A DNA stretch of 64,000 bases from Dreissena polymorpha. Its lineage: Eukaryota > Mollusca > Bivalvia > Myida > Dreissenidae. The notes under the pieces are model-generated. The model had not been told where the DNA came from, did not search any database, and was given only the letters and a program-made list of their open reading frames with translations. The stretch's first letter is position 1, and each line of letters opens with the position of its first letter. Positions 45,899 to 57,891 of the stretch are shown in pieces. The stretch is taken from positions 35,086,924 to 35,150,923 of the forward strand of contig NC_068358.1 of NCBI RefSeq assembly GCF_020536995.1, given 5' to 3'. The translations under genes and the position numbers were made by a program.

Positions 45899-46890
45899 AA
45901 TAAAATCCAAGGCTAGGTCTTCATGCAAGTTTTCAATATCATAAGGTTAATAAAGTTGGGTCAAATCAAACTTAATTAATTGACTCCAAACAACCTGTTT
46001 GATACCCTTCCCCAGCTTGCCAGACACACCATAATCTTGTGATCTGTTTTAAAGATTTTAAACTCCTAATGAAAATCTTTACATTTTCATTTTTCCTAGA
46101 AATATCTGCTTTACTATGATATTTTATATTTTTGCAGACTTCAATATGCACACATGCATATATAAAGCATACAAGCTGAATTTGTCATTAAGGGCAATTT
46201 GATTAAAAAAATGGGAGGGGGTCAACTCCTATTTAAAAATGGGCTCTTTTTCTGTAATAGCCATAATAAAAAATGCACATGGTTCTACCTGTTTTTTATT
46301 GACATTGTATTATGATTGTATACAAAGTTGTTGAATATCAACAATATCAGGCTAAGAATAAATGTTTGAGTTTTTGTCATACATTTTAGGAATTGCAGTA
46401 ATTTGATAAATATTGAGTTGTATAGACACACACATGTATTTCTAAATTTATTCATTTGCTTTACTGGTATTTCAAAAATAAATATATTGTTTTACAATGT
46501 ATCTTGCACAATTAAAAAATTTAAAACAATATAAATGAAGCAAAGACAAGTTTAAATAAATAATTAAACAGGTAAAAATAAAACTTTACTATAGTAATAC
46601 ACAAAATATCTTACATACACGGGAAAACATTGAATTATAAATAACACAGTATCACATTACAGTTATCTAATCTAAATAGAAAATAATAAATGTAGTTAAA
46701 ATACCATCAAAATGTGAAACCCAAGTTTCCATATTAACTACAAGTAATCTCCACTAAATTTAAACTGTTAATGTATAGGTTCATTACAAAAAAAAAAAAC
46801 TTGACAATTTTGTTTCATTTACTAAAAAGTTTAATGGTTGATGTAGTTATTATCAAAAGTAAGAATATCTCTGAGTGAATAATAGTGTCG
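45899..46890. other. Intergenic spacer
   Basis: AT-rich, runs of A. No gene or repeat recognised. Confidence 0.5.
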
Positions 46891-46892
46891 TG

Positions 46893-47147
46893 TTCTGATA
46901 AAACTGGTCTTAATGCATGTGCATAAATTGACGTCCCAGATTAGCCTATGCAGTCCCCACAGGCTAATCAGGGATGGCACTTTCCGCTTTTATGACATTT
47001 TTTATTAAAATGAAGTCTCTTCTAAGTTAAAAATCCAATTTAGGCGGAAAGTGGTGTCCCTGAATAGCCTGTGCAGATTGCACAGGCTAATCTGGGATGA
47101 CACTTTACGCACATGCATTAAGCCCAGTTTTCTCAGAACAAGGCTTA
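46893..47147. mobile_element. MITE, about 255 bp, with long terminal inverted repeats
   Basis: The left end GTTCTGATAAAACTGGTCTT, AATGCATGTGC and CCCAGATTAGCCTATGCAG pairs with the right end CTGTGCAG...GGCTAATCTGGGATGACACT, GCACATGCATTAAGCCCAGT and TTTCTCAGAACA. The centre has CACTTTCCGCTTTTATGACA and AATTTAGGCGGAAAGTGG, an inner inverted pair. A partial copy lies at 7015. It ends 7 bp from the RIIAD1 stop codon. I see no coding capacity. Confidence 0.8.
47001..47006 (-). promoter_or_regulatory. RIIAD1: Candidate RIIAD1 poly(A) signal supplied by the MITE
   Basis: AATAAA on the minus strand, about 150 nt past the RIIAD1 stop and in the centre of the MITE. It is the first canonical signal downstream. 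Use is inferred. Confidence 0.4.
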
Positions 47148-47153
47148 ATAGAT

Positions 47154-47251
47154 CTACACTTTTTGCAGGAATCGGTTCTGTTTAATTCTCTGTTGCCTAT
47201 CTTCCAGTTTTCTCTCAATGGCAGCAGGGAGATCGGGATCAGTAAAGTGGT
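47154..47251 (-). CDS. RIIAD1: RIIAD1 exon 4 and stop
   Basis: 98 bp including TAG at 47156-47154; acceptor TTACAG. Encodes DHFTDPDLPAAIERKLEDRQ and a basic coil. Confidence 0.92.
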
Positions 47252-50200
47252 CTGTAATGAAGAAAAAAGTTTTTTGTAAGCAAATCCTTACTCAGTACGT
47301 CGGTGTGGGTATTTCAAAGATTATGTGTTCCATAAGAATTCCAGTTGCATTTTTTTAGTGACTGTACATTTATAATTGTCAATCATTTGGCAGACTTGTG
47401 TTGTAATTTCCCTGTCTTTATATTGTTAAGAAACATTACAGATTTTGAGCTGGCGAGTGGGTTTAGAGGAGCCCCACCTTGTGGTCATGGTGACCACTCA
47501 CCACACTTACATGCTGCACCAAGTGGGGAACAGACCTGTGCCACCTAGTTAAGTGTACTAGGATTAGGATTTTGACAAACTTGGTAGAGGACCACTAGAG
47601 TGCCACCATACAATGTTACATGCAAGATTCCAAACACCTGGGCCCTGCAAGAACATGCAAGATTCCAAACCACTGGGACATGCAAGATACCAAACCTCTG
47701 GGCCGTGCAGTTTCAGTGAAGATTGTTAAGTTTTTGTTGAGTAGAAACAAGTAACTCCTAGGGCATGGCCAGTTTTAAACTGAGCGGCATGAACACACTT
47801 AGTGATGGACCACTACATGATGTTACAGGACATATACCTAACCTACAGGCCTTGCTGTTTCAGAGATTTTTTATAGTAAACATATACAAAAATCAAGTTA
47901 CACCCTGGGTGTGATAAAGTTTGACCCTAGTTGCATTATTTGAACAAACTTGTTAGAAGTCCAACATAGACTTCCATGCCAGACGACAAATTGCTGGGCT
48001 TTGGGTTTTATGGAAGATTTGTGAAGTTTTCACTATATATAAAACGAAAACAAGTAACCCCCAGGTTGAGTGTTAATAGAGGACCACTATACGGCTTTAC
48101 ACATCAAATATAAAGCCCTTGACACTTGCGGTTTCAGAGAAGACTAGTAAGTTATTTACTATAACTTAGTATAGTTCACAAATTATGTGAACCCGAGGCG
48201 TGGCAAGTTTTACCCCAGAAGCTTCATTTCACTAAATAACAGGACCCCTATCCAAACCAAATATTTTACCCATAAGTCTTCCACTGTCAGAGATTTCTGG
48301 AGTTTCCTTTTTAAAATCTATTTTTAGCTGTGAAGACAGGCATATGCAGCAGACCAAAACAATTTGAACAAATTTTAGTCAGGGAAATTCAAGGATAATT
48401 CGTATGATGTTTTATTAAAATATGCCGAGTGATTTTAGAGGATATGTCTTTTGAAAGAAAAGTTGACAGACACCTGACAAAGGACAAAATGCATCTCAAT
48501 ATCTCACACAGATGAACTAAACATATATTTACAGCCCTGGCATATGAACATTTACCATGTAAACCTTAAACTGTAACCAGTTAAAGTAACTTAAAGATAT
48601 TGTAACATTTAATTAATTTAATTCTTCAACATATACATACTTAATAAATAGCTTCCATACAGGCATACTAAAACCATTAGAAATTATATCTGTCCCAAAA
48701 GATAGTTGTTTGCACGAAAAAAGAACAGCACAATTAAAACTTACCAGCAGCAAATTCTCTGATATTTTCTGGTCGTCGTGTGAGAACATCTCTGCAATGA
48801 ACCATATTTACAAAAAGTTGAGTAATTATTTTCCTCACATCTTGTCCTTACATAAAAGCCTATGGTTTCACATTTGCAAGAAATTAATAAGGTATTCAAC
48901 ACAATTATGAAATTGAGAACTTAGGCATACTTGTAAAATAAATCTACTGTCAAAGACAATTATCATTTACATACCAAATATTTCACATGAGTACCAATAC
49001 TATTCTGCTTGAAATGACCATTGCTAAATTCGGATTTAAAAGCTATCAATAAACTAAAGGAAGCAAAGACAGACAAGCTCCTATGCATTTTCTAATACAT
49101 TGAGCAACACTTGGTATTTCTGCTAATTACTTATGCTATAGCTATTTTGTTCTGGATCTGTTCCTACTCTTTACATATTATACAGGTGACACATGGGCTT
49201 GTATTTGCTCTCAATAAGAGGTTAAATAAAGCTTTAAAAACCTCATTTGGAGATAAAGTTATCATAATGCAACTGGTAAGGGGAATGACATTAGTAAGGG
49301 TCTATTGCATTTTGAGGGAAAAACTCATTATCTTAATTTTCTTAAGGAATATAGCCTATACTAGGCTACAGCTAATAAAAAAGAGGGCCTAAAGTCCCTA
49401 GGTAGCTATCCTTAGACTACAAGAAGCTATTCTGTTATGTGTAGATAGTTTGATGTTCTTGTTATAAATGTAGTTTTTATTTACATTGTTTACTTTGGAT
49501 CACACAGCTAAAAGACTAATTTGTAAAGTACAACTTTAAAATTTTACACGATTAATATCAAACCCCTTATCTTTGTGGTTTAAGAGTGAGAGACAAAGAT
49601 TGTTTCAGTTATTTTCTATAAACCCCTTTTAAATCATGTGACCATATTTGCGATGGATACAATCGATTTGAACAACTATGAACCCAAGGATAATTTACTA
49701 GTACATGTATATAAAGTTTCATTAAAATATGCCCAGCAGCTCAGGAGTAGAAATGGATAAAGACAGACAGACAAACCAATGAACTGACTGACGAACAAGG
49801 AACAACAAGTTATCATTAAAACTCTGTATGAGCACTTAACGCTCAGGTGAGCTAAGAAGCCTAATACTTACTGTAAAAACCCTGAGACCAGGCATTCAAC
49901 CTCTGGATGCTCTCTGAGATACTTCTCATTTTCTATCCTCGTCTTTATCTGCAATGAGTCAATATCAATTCTTTGCTTTAGTTGTTTTTTTTTACTTTTC
50001 AATTACAAATGACTCCAAGGACATGCATGTTTGTAGTATTCTGCTTACATGTGTTACTGTAACACAGCAAAATTGAAAAAAACTGAACATTGCTTGGTAC
50101 TCAAACATATCTAGGAAACATTATGCCAGTAATTTACGTTAAAAAGAATTCTGTCTACTGATTGTTACTAGTTTAACTTACTTTATTCTGCAAATTAAAT

Positions 50201-50653
50201 ATTTCATGTTGAACAACAAATATGGTTACTGCTCCTTTTAAAAAAACTGAATCCAGTAATGTACGCATGACTTTAGGTGTCCTGCTTTTTGGTCACATGT
50301 CCCGACATTTTTCTAGGGAATTTAACCATTCGGACATGAAAAATTCTGGCATGTATGCATCAACTTAACTGATTGTCGCTTTGGATGGTATGTACGATCT
50401 TTGTTAATGAATGTTTGATATAATTTTGCTACTGGCAGTCTGACTATCAATCATATTCATGATATTTGTCACTGGTGACAAGTCAAAAACAGAAACGGGG
50501 GTGTCAAACCGACGGTACCTTGTATTTATTTAATTTTTCTTGTTGATCTTTACTCAAAGCTCCTAAGTCATCACCGCCCCCAAGATCATACGGTTCCATG
50601 CCATGAGGATTGTCTAATTTAGGTTTTTGGTGAGCGGAGTCTTGGTTAGCCAT
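47154..50653 (-). CDS. RIIAD1: RIIAD1, RIIa domain-containing protein 1 (four coding exons, complete)
   Basis: A small protein with the RIIa (dimerisation/docking) fold, which in PKA regulatory subunits and ciliary proteins pairs as a four-helix bundle and binds amphipathic anchor helices. Exons on the minus strand are 50519-50653, 49872-49948, 48745-48791 and 47154-47251, 118 residues, all with GT-AG junctions and agreeing phases. Exon 1 gives MANQDSAHQKPKLDNPHGME and LGALSKDQQEKLNKYK. Exon 2 gives IKTRIENEKYLREHPEVECL and VSGFL. Exon 3 gives QDVLTRRPENIREFAA. Exon 4 gives DHFTDPDLPAAIERKLEDRQ and ends LQKV. Human RIIAD1 has IQTRIANEKYLRTHKEVEWL, LKRPDNILEFAADYFTDP. The mollusc form has a longer N-terminus and C-terminus than the 92-residue human one. 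It is the only complete conserved host gene in the window. Confidence 0.93.
47252..48744. other. RIIAD1 intron 3 with old repeat remnants
   Basis: A ~31 bp tandem (ACATGCAAGATTCCAAACAC, CTGGGCC) sits at 47623-47708, three copies. From 47560 to 48470 modules such as GGACCACTA, AAGTTTTACCC and GTTTCAGAGA recur at ~170 bp, a decayed tandem repeat I cannot name. Confidence 0.5.
48745..48791 (-). CDS. RIIAD1: RIIAD1 exon 3
   Basis: 47 bp, acceptor ATTGCAG, donor GTAAGT. Encodes the RPENIREFAA helix 2, the family signature. Confidence 0.92.
48792..50518. other. RIIAD1 introns 1 and 2
   Basis: AT-rich. At 49600-49856 there is a decayed reversed AGCTCACCTG-type repeat ending GCTCAGGTGAGCTAAGAAGC, with GACAGACAGACAAACCAA. 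Nothing else is recognised. Confidence 0.5.
49872..49948 (-). CDS. RIIAD1: RIIAD1 exon 2
   Basis: 77 bp, acceptor CTGCAG's equivalent TTGCAG, donor GTAAGT. Core of the RIIa helix 1. Confidence 0.92.
50519..50653 (-). CDS. RIIAD1: RIIAD1 exon 1
   Basis: ATG at 50653-50651; 45 codons, donor GTACCG after AAATACAAG. The N-terminal 30 residues (PHGMEPYDLGGGDD) are acidic and not part of the docking fold. Confidence 0.9.
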
Positions 50654-51083
50654 TTTTGTTTTTCAATCTGAGTCGCTAAGCGATTGACTCTGCTAAGCGT
50701 ATCGCTATGGGCTTTGGATAGCTAAAATGCGGCGCAATAACTGTTCAGGAATATGCTAGTAACATATCTCGAAAACAAGTAAACCAACTACATGGCATTA
50801 ATCATTTTGATTTAATACTGTTTTATTAAATGAAGTTAGTTTGGGACAAATACAAAAAAATGGGCGACACCTATGTCCGAAATCGACCAATATGGTAAAA
50901 AACACTATACACATTAAAGAGCCTTTATAACCAGGTGGTATATTTATGGCCTTTGAGTTCAAAAGCACCACGGGTGGGTACTGTCAACTCAAATGGATTG
51001 GGCGATGGCAGATTTTTGTTTAATCGATCCAGAACATCGTCGATTACGAAAATGTTAAACTTTTCCTACATACAAATAAGGCT

Positions 51084-51365
51084 ATGGATAACGCTGTGCT
51101 GTTAAAGATACAGTATGAGATAGTGCCTGTAAAGAAACTCGATTGCCCAATTAACTCGAATTGCGTTCATCCGATTCCGTTTCAATATTATTCAATCAAG
51201 CGCGGCAATAGTTTTAAACTGCAAATACATCTTCCGGTCATCGGTGCTAAAACGATCGTCTTCATAGTTAGTCGAACAATACAAACCTACCGACACCTTT
51301 TTGAGTCGGCTACAAGAGTAAACATACCCTTAGGTGATAAAATCGCACGAAACCCGTCAGATTAA
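51084..51365 (+). CDS. Hypothetical 93-residue ORF divergent from RIIAD1
   Basis: ATG at 51084, 431 bp from the RIIAD1 start and in the opposite direction. The product begins MDNAVLLKIQYEIVPVKKLD and ends DKIARNPSD. It has mixed composition with no low-complexity run, signal peptide or domain that I know. It could be a real single-exon gene, the first exon of one, or chance in a long spacer. Codon use looks natural, but that is weak evidence. Confidence 0.25.
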   Translation: MDNAVLLKIQYEIVPVKKLDCPINSNCVHPIPFQYYSIKRGNSFKLQIHLPVIGAKTIVFIVSRTIQTYRHLFESATRVNIPLGDKIARNPSD

Positions 51366-52569
51366 AACATGTGATATGCTTTACCTGAAAAACGGGTGGA
51401 ACCAATCGTTCGAGCCATTAGTGAGCTAGACATAACTGGTTAACAAATTTTGCAAAATAAAATCACACTTTTCGTTTAGAAAATCGACGAAGAACACAAT
51501 TTAATTTGATGAATAATCGTCTTCTGTAATAGTATACAAACATTTACGTTTTAACTTGAACACGCCTAATACAAAGGTCCTCAACTGCTACTATTTTTCA
51601 ACTTTTATCGTACTTTTAGGCACGTGATTCCGTATAAGTTCCCTACCGATTTCACAAAAAGTTTACACCCGTCCGTGTCCGCCTATCCGTCCGAATATGG
51701 TATAAATTGGTAATAGCGATTTATTTCATTCAGAAATAACTAAAATAGTCCAAAAAGTCTGAAGTCTGCAATAATATAAAACGTTCTTTAGCTAGTTCGA
51801 ACAAACTATATAATTATGTAGGTGTAAGACCACATGGAGAATACGCAAAATTATTTTCAGTCTTCTGAACAACACAATGTGTAGTTGCTTTGGAAGCAAG
51901 ATTGATGAAACTCGGTATCTAAATAGAGGGCCATACATGGAATATACATAATCGTCCTGCAAAAACATTGCTTGCTTTAGTAAGTACATCAAATAAACTA
52001 AAATCTTGATCCTGTGACAACTCAAATTACGTAAGATACTCATGAAACTCTGTATTGTGGTTCCTATAGTTACAGGGATATTTGAGAACTAAAATCTGGA
52101 TCCTGCCATAACTAAACTTGCTCAAAATAGGATGCTGTTCAAAACCTATGGAGATTCCGTGCTTAGTCCGTCAACATTTACACGGTAGGATACTACTGTT
52201 TTTTTCTGCGACAAAACTATTGTTGATTAATATTAGTCACAAACTCACATTTGTCGATTCCGTCGCGAATGTGCCGACTGTTTTCATTATGAATAATGCC
52301 ATACCAAAGTAGTTTTCAAAGCTGAATCGAATATTGGATTGTTTGTTTGTTAGATGTTTCAAAAATGGTTTATATATGCATCATTGCCAAAACAAACGTT
52401 GTGTACCAAGTGATAGAGCGATTAAATTATAATATATATATACATGAATAAAACATGTATCCATAGCATACAGATGCTCCCCTTATCACACTTGTGTCTC
52501 AAAACTAGACTTGTGACATAAACAAGCTGTTAAATGGTCAATTTCACGTATGACTTCTAAGTGTGACAT
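51366..52569. other. Intergenic spacer
   Basis: AT-rich, with nothing recognised apart from a short GTCCGTGTCCGCCTATCCGT remnant near 51670. Confidence 0.5.
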
Positions 52570-53885
52570 TTTGAGGTGGCGAGTCGGATGCTACGAGAAC
52601 ACATCTTGTCTAAATGGTTTACTTTTACAACTCATTGATGACCCGGCACGAAATATGACATCTGGACAACAAACTGATCTAATATTGCTTGATTTTAGCA
52701 AAGCGTTCGACAAAGTGAACCATCTTAAACTGCTTTTCAAATTACATGGTGTGGATAAAGATACTCTCTTATGGATAAAATAGTTCCTTATAGGTCGTAC
52801 TCAACGTGTTGCTCTAGATGGATAATTATCATCCGAGGTACCAGTGACATCTGGGGTACCACAAGGGTCTGTGCTTGGTCCGTTACTTTTTCTTCTCTAT
52901 ATAAATGACTTACCTAAATCTATTACTTCTCAAGTTCGCTTATTTGCAGATGACACTGCCGTTTATCTAACAATCAACAATATGCATGACTGCCATACTC
53001 TACAAGAAGATCTAGATAAACTTATGAAATGGGAACATCTTTGGGACATGGAGTTCAACCCAAGTAAATGCCAAGTTTTAAACATAACCAAAAATAAATA
53101 AAAATTCTCTTTTAATTACAGAATCCGTGGACAAATATTAGGAACTGTTGACAATGCAAAATACTTTAGGCGTGGACATCTCAAAATACCTTTTCTGGAA
53201 CACCCATATAAATAGAATTACAAATAACGCTAATAAATCACTTGGTTTTCTCCGCAGGAACATACAGACAAGAAATTCCAACATTCGCCAGCTCGCATAC
53301 AAGACAATAGTTAGACCACAGGTTGAATATGCTTCTTCCGTATGAAGTCCTCACACATTACAAAATATACAAAAATTGAAAAGGTACAGCGTCGAGCAGT
53401 CCACTGATCAAGCATAACTATTCCCCATATGACAGTGGCACCTCCATGCAACAGGAACTTGATTGGCAGACCCTACAAGACAGACGAAATGACACTAAAT
53501 AAATCATATTTTTCAAAATTGTTCAAGGTTTAGTGACCGTGCCACTACCATCATACATCGAGCGGCCCACCGGTTTCACTCGTCACATGCATCCCTCTCT
53601 TACAGACAGATCCATACCACTGCAAATTATTATAAGTTTTCATTTTTCCCAAGTGCTATTGTGATGTGGAACAACCTCCCTGCCACTACAGTGTTACATC
53701 GTGATATTGAAGGGTTTAAGCGGTCCCTGCTTTCCATTCTAACCATTGAACTCCGAGAGACATGTTTTTATCAGTTTTTTTAACTTTAAATCACTTCACC
53801 TTGCATAATAAATCTAATTAACATACTTTTATCTTTCTCTTTTATCTTGCACTGACTGCGCATCTGTCAATAATATCCGTAAGGG
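52570..53885 (+). mobile_element. LINE fragment (jockey/CR1-like), reverse transcriptase, broken
   Basis: RT motifs in order: [87 protein letters not shown], and at the 3' end the LPATTVLHRDIEGFKRSLL segment (about 53680-53730). Internal stops occur after DTLLWIK (52783), in the DG/LSSEV gap and after ITKNK, and frame changes follow near 53150, so at least four lesions. The 5' half is missing. The 3' end is GTAAGGGGAGTTA joined to a GATA microsatellite. Confidence 0.88.
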
Positions 53886-53892
53886 GAGTTAG

Positions 53893-54255
<363 letters not shown>

Positions 54256-54396
54256 GGATACAACCAGCTGGGAGTGAAGCCCCTTGTTAAAAATGCATGC
54301 TAGCTCCCTCTTGAAGGATACCAAAGAGGGGACCTGAGCTACTGTGGCTGGTAGTCTGTTCCACACTGGGATGGTTCTGGGCAGGGACCTATTCAC
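54256..54396 (-). mobile_element. LINE 3'-terminal fragment, reverse strand
   Basis: On the minus strand it reads RSLPRTIPVWNRLPATVAQV, PSLVSFKRELA and GLHSQLV, the C-terminal end of a jockey/CR1-type RT protein. It runs straight into the (TATC)n tail on its own strand. Only about 45 codons remain. Confidence 0.75.
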
Positions 54397-56058
54397 GATT
54401 TCGACATTGTTAAATCACGCGTAACGAGACTGCCGAGATAACGCGAGATCAAGGGTTCGGGGGGTTCTGACAGTATTCGCTCTACAGTAGACACCTTACT
54501 TATCCGATATTTTGACTTTATAAATAGAATAAAAGCGATAAATTGCCGATTTATTACTAATAAAAACAATCATTATGTTTATTATAACGTTCAACGACCA
54601 TCTGCTCATTAATAGTTCAGTATTATTGTAATTAACGGCTCCGTAATTAACTACCGGTACTGACAAAAATAACAATATCATACCTTACTCATGTTACTGT
54701 ACTGTGTACTGAAATGTCAGAAATTAAAACAACCCTATACTATGATAATTTTTGAGTGCAAGTTAATTTAAACCCACCCAATAATTAAAAATAAACATTT
54801 TTATTATATTAGCTCATTTTTCTAAATTTTCAGAAATAAAAACCAATTGGTATTTGCACATTTCAGTAAACATAAGACTACTTTACTGTTAAATTTGTAA
54901 ATTGTATAATAATCTATATATTTTTATTACTTCTGTTGCAAGCCCAACTTGTTGTGCTTTTAAAATACATAAAAATCTATTGTTGACAACTATAATATTA
55001 TTTAAGATCATAATTAAGCAAAAGTAAGTCCCCAATTCCAAGCTTACCCCGGCCAGTTAAACCGGTAGAGTGCTGATCTCTGACTCACTCATGGGTTGGT
55101 AAGTTTAAGCCTCAACTCGGGTTCATCTCTTAGAAATAATTACACCTTAGGCTACCCTGTCTGTAACCAAAATTGCAGTTGAGGGTCACCGGCATACATG
55201 TATCAAATACATTGTAACTATGTGCTTATGTTAACATTTCCTGAAGATTCAACCACTGAGCAGGATTACTTAGTTAAACCCATTTCATTAATGAAAAAAA
55301 TCAAATATACTATCAGATGTATTCAAAAAGACAAACAAACTGGTACCTACTAGTACTATCATAAGGAACATCATCCATTAACCATAAAAAATTACAGGTC
55401 TTTTGGATCTGCTACACCAACAGGAATAAGCGTTCGGTTAATGTTTTCTGTGTTAATCATAGGGATTATAATTTATAATATTTCATTCCAACAACAAAAT
55501 CTTTACAATGATAGTATTCATTTTACAGTCCGGTTTTACTTCTATAAGGATAAAAACTAAATAGTGAATCAGTTTTTGAGATGAGCTTGTACCAAACACA
55601 CACACAAGCTCCTGCACATACACACACTTTAATGACCAAATATTTGAACTGTCACAGTTATTACTTGTTGGAATGTCTCAGACTAACCAGCATATACAAG
55701 CAGTCTTCACTTTAGCATTTTTGAACAACTAACTGCAGCCTGAATCTTTATGCTTTAAAAGAACAGATTAAAATACCCACTAGCCCGACTATATGAATCT
55801 GGAAAATTTAATAGCCCAAATTTAATACATATCACTAGCCCCGGGCTGTCGGGCTAGGGGTTAGCGTCAAGACTGTAAAAGCAATAACAATTCTTCAAAC
55901 ATTGATACTTGTCTTCTTTTGAACAAATCTGCCATGACTGGTAGTTAATTGGGATAGCTTAACACACAACCAATTAAGGATGACTGTGATGCAGGTGAAA
56001 GTTTCACCCATACAGATATTAAGCCAATGGACATTTGACCAGGGACTCTTATTTTAAT
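54397..56058. other. Intergenic spacer
   Basis: AT-rich. Apart from the SINE-like segment at 55048, no gene or element is recognised. Confidence 0.5.
55048..55200 (+). repeat. tRNA-derived SINE, decayed
   Basis: CCGGCCAGTTAAACCGGTAG, AGTGCTGATCTCTGACTCA and GGTTGGTAAGTTTAAGCCTC resemble a tRNA head with A and B boxes, but both boxes have drifted. The tail beyond 55115 is uncertain. Confidence 0.45.
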
Positions 56059-56071
56059 TCAAAGTAAATGT

Positions 56072-57694
56072 CTGATTATACTCCTTTAATTGACGTTTCG
56101 GCATAATGCCTTTATCAAAACATTGGAAATTACATGTTAACTACATTTTTACGTCTTTTGACTGCACAATTTAAATAACAAAGAAAAATGTTTTTAAACG
56201 TCAAATGACGTTGTACATGATGACGTCATAAATGGCGTTATATAAAATGGCGCCCAAAAAAATGTAAAAATTCGCCAAAAATGAAATGACGTTAAACACT
56301 TACATATTGTATCTTAATCTTATGTTAAATGTGTGCTTTATATATTTAATAAATTGATATTTTACAATAAAACAATCATCATCATATGTAATTATAATCT
56401 ACCTTAACTTATTATCATAAATTAAATAGGGTAAACTTATTTAATGACTCTAATTATTTCAATCCATATCTATGTATAATATTCTAATGATATTTGATTA
56501 AATAATCATATATACTTGCTATTCTATATATCATATACACATTATGGACAAGATAAATTGCATAAAGTACTATTATTTTTACATTCATTTATGTTGATGA
56601 TTAATATAAAATGTTTTTCACATATATTTTTTACAAGATAGTTTCCCGTAGCAGGACATCAAGTTGATTTTTTGTATTTAGTCCATTTGGTGATTGCGTT
56701 TGAAACTTCTTTATAAATTCCAATTCTTTAATAAGTCTGTAATAATGGGAACTGTCTCTTATTTGCGTTAACACTGATACACCCATATCCTGCACTCTGT
56801 GGCCAGCACCATTGAAATGTTCTGAGATTGGTTTCTCTCTTCGTAGTCGCACGTCAGCCTCGTGTTCTTTGGCACGTTCCTTTAATGATCTGCTTGTCTC
56901 TCCGACGTATACCATCTTTTGGCATTTAATACAAAATATACCGTACACCAAGTTATAAATGTTACAGTTCTGTTTTATTGTTTTATTACGGACTTATTAA
57001 AGAATTGGAATTTATAAAGAAGTTTCAAACACAATCACCAAATGGACTAAATACAAAAAATCAACTTGATGTCCTGCTACGGGAAACTATCTTGTAAAAA
57101 ATATATGTGAAAAACATTTTATATTAATCATCAACATAAATGAATGTAAAAATAATAGTACTTTATGCAATTTATCTTGTCCATAATGTGTATATGATAT
57201 ATAGAATAGCAAGTATATATGATTATTTAATCAAATATCATTAGAATATTATACATAGATATGGATTGAAATAATTAGAGTCATTAAATAAGTTTACCCT
57301 ATTTAATTTATGATAATAAGTTAAGGTAGATTATAATTACATATGATGATGATTGTTTTATTGTAAAATATCAATTTATTAAATATATAAAGCACACATT
57401 TAACATAAGATTAAGATACAATATGTAAGTGTTTAACGTCATTTCATTTTTGGCGAATTTTTACATTTTTTTTTGCGCCATTTTATATAACGCCATTTAT
57501 GACGTCATCATGTACAACGTCATTTGACGTTTAAAAACATTTTTCTTTGTTATTTAAATTGTGCAGTCAAAAGACGTAAAAATGTAGTTAACATATAATT
57601 TCCAATGTTTTGATAAAGGCATTATGCCGAAACGTCAATTAAAGGAGTATAATCAGAGAGTTATAATTTTTTAATATCCCTTCGGATAATTCAA
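56072..57694 (-). mobile_element. Penelope-like element, 5'-truncated, with inverted terminal arms and 13 bp target duplication
   Basis: TCAAAGTAAATGT flanks the insert at 56059-56071 and 57695-57707. The minus strand carries the GIY-YIG endonuclease end (about 56985-56631). The 3' part of the element (56071-56747) is repeated in inverted orientation at 56983-57657, about 675 bp per arm and nearly identical, leaving a 235 bp loop. Such inverted, truncated terminal copies are known for Penelope-like retroelements. No reverse transcriptase remains. Confidence 0.85.
56631..56985 (-). CDS. GIY-YIG endonuclease domain of a Penelope-like element
   Basis: The reading frame is open from about 56985 to the TAA at 56631 and has no credible start, being the C-terminus of a truncated polyprotein. 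NCNIYNLVYGIFCIKC (GIY strand with a C-x2-C), YVGETSRSLKERAKEHEADV (YIG strand and catalytic Arg), KPISEHFNGAGH (metal-binding Glu) and PNGLNTKNQ (Asn) are all present. This domain nicks target DNA during insertion of Penelope-like elements. The last 18 codons are duplicated on the plus strand at 57040-57098. Confidence 0.85.
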
Positions 57695-57891
57695 TCAAAG
57701 TAAATGTTTTCTTAGCAGTGTTAATAGTCATGTCAACACATCACATGTTATGTTAAATGATTACATGACAACATTGGATGTGTAGCAACTGAAACCACCA
57801 TCCATTTTATTATATTTCTGAATGTGTAGGATATGTTTTAATGTAAGGGTATGAAGTAGACACACATCTGAAGTATCTTTATTTTATTTTT

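Noticed and set aside
49111-49392. 93-codon hydrophobic frame inside RIIAD1 intron 2
   Set aside because: Antisense to the gene, no splice or promoter context, composition typical of T-rich intron sequence.
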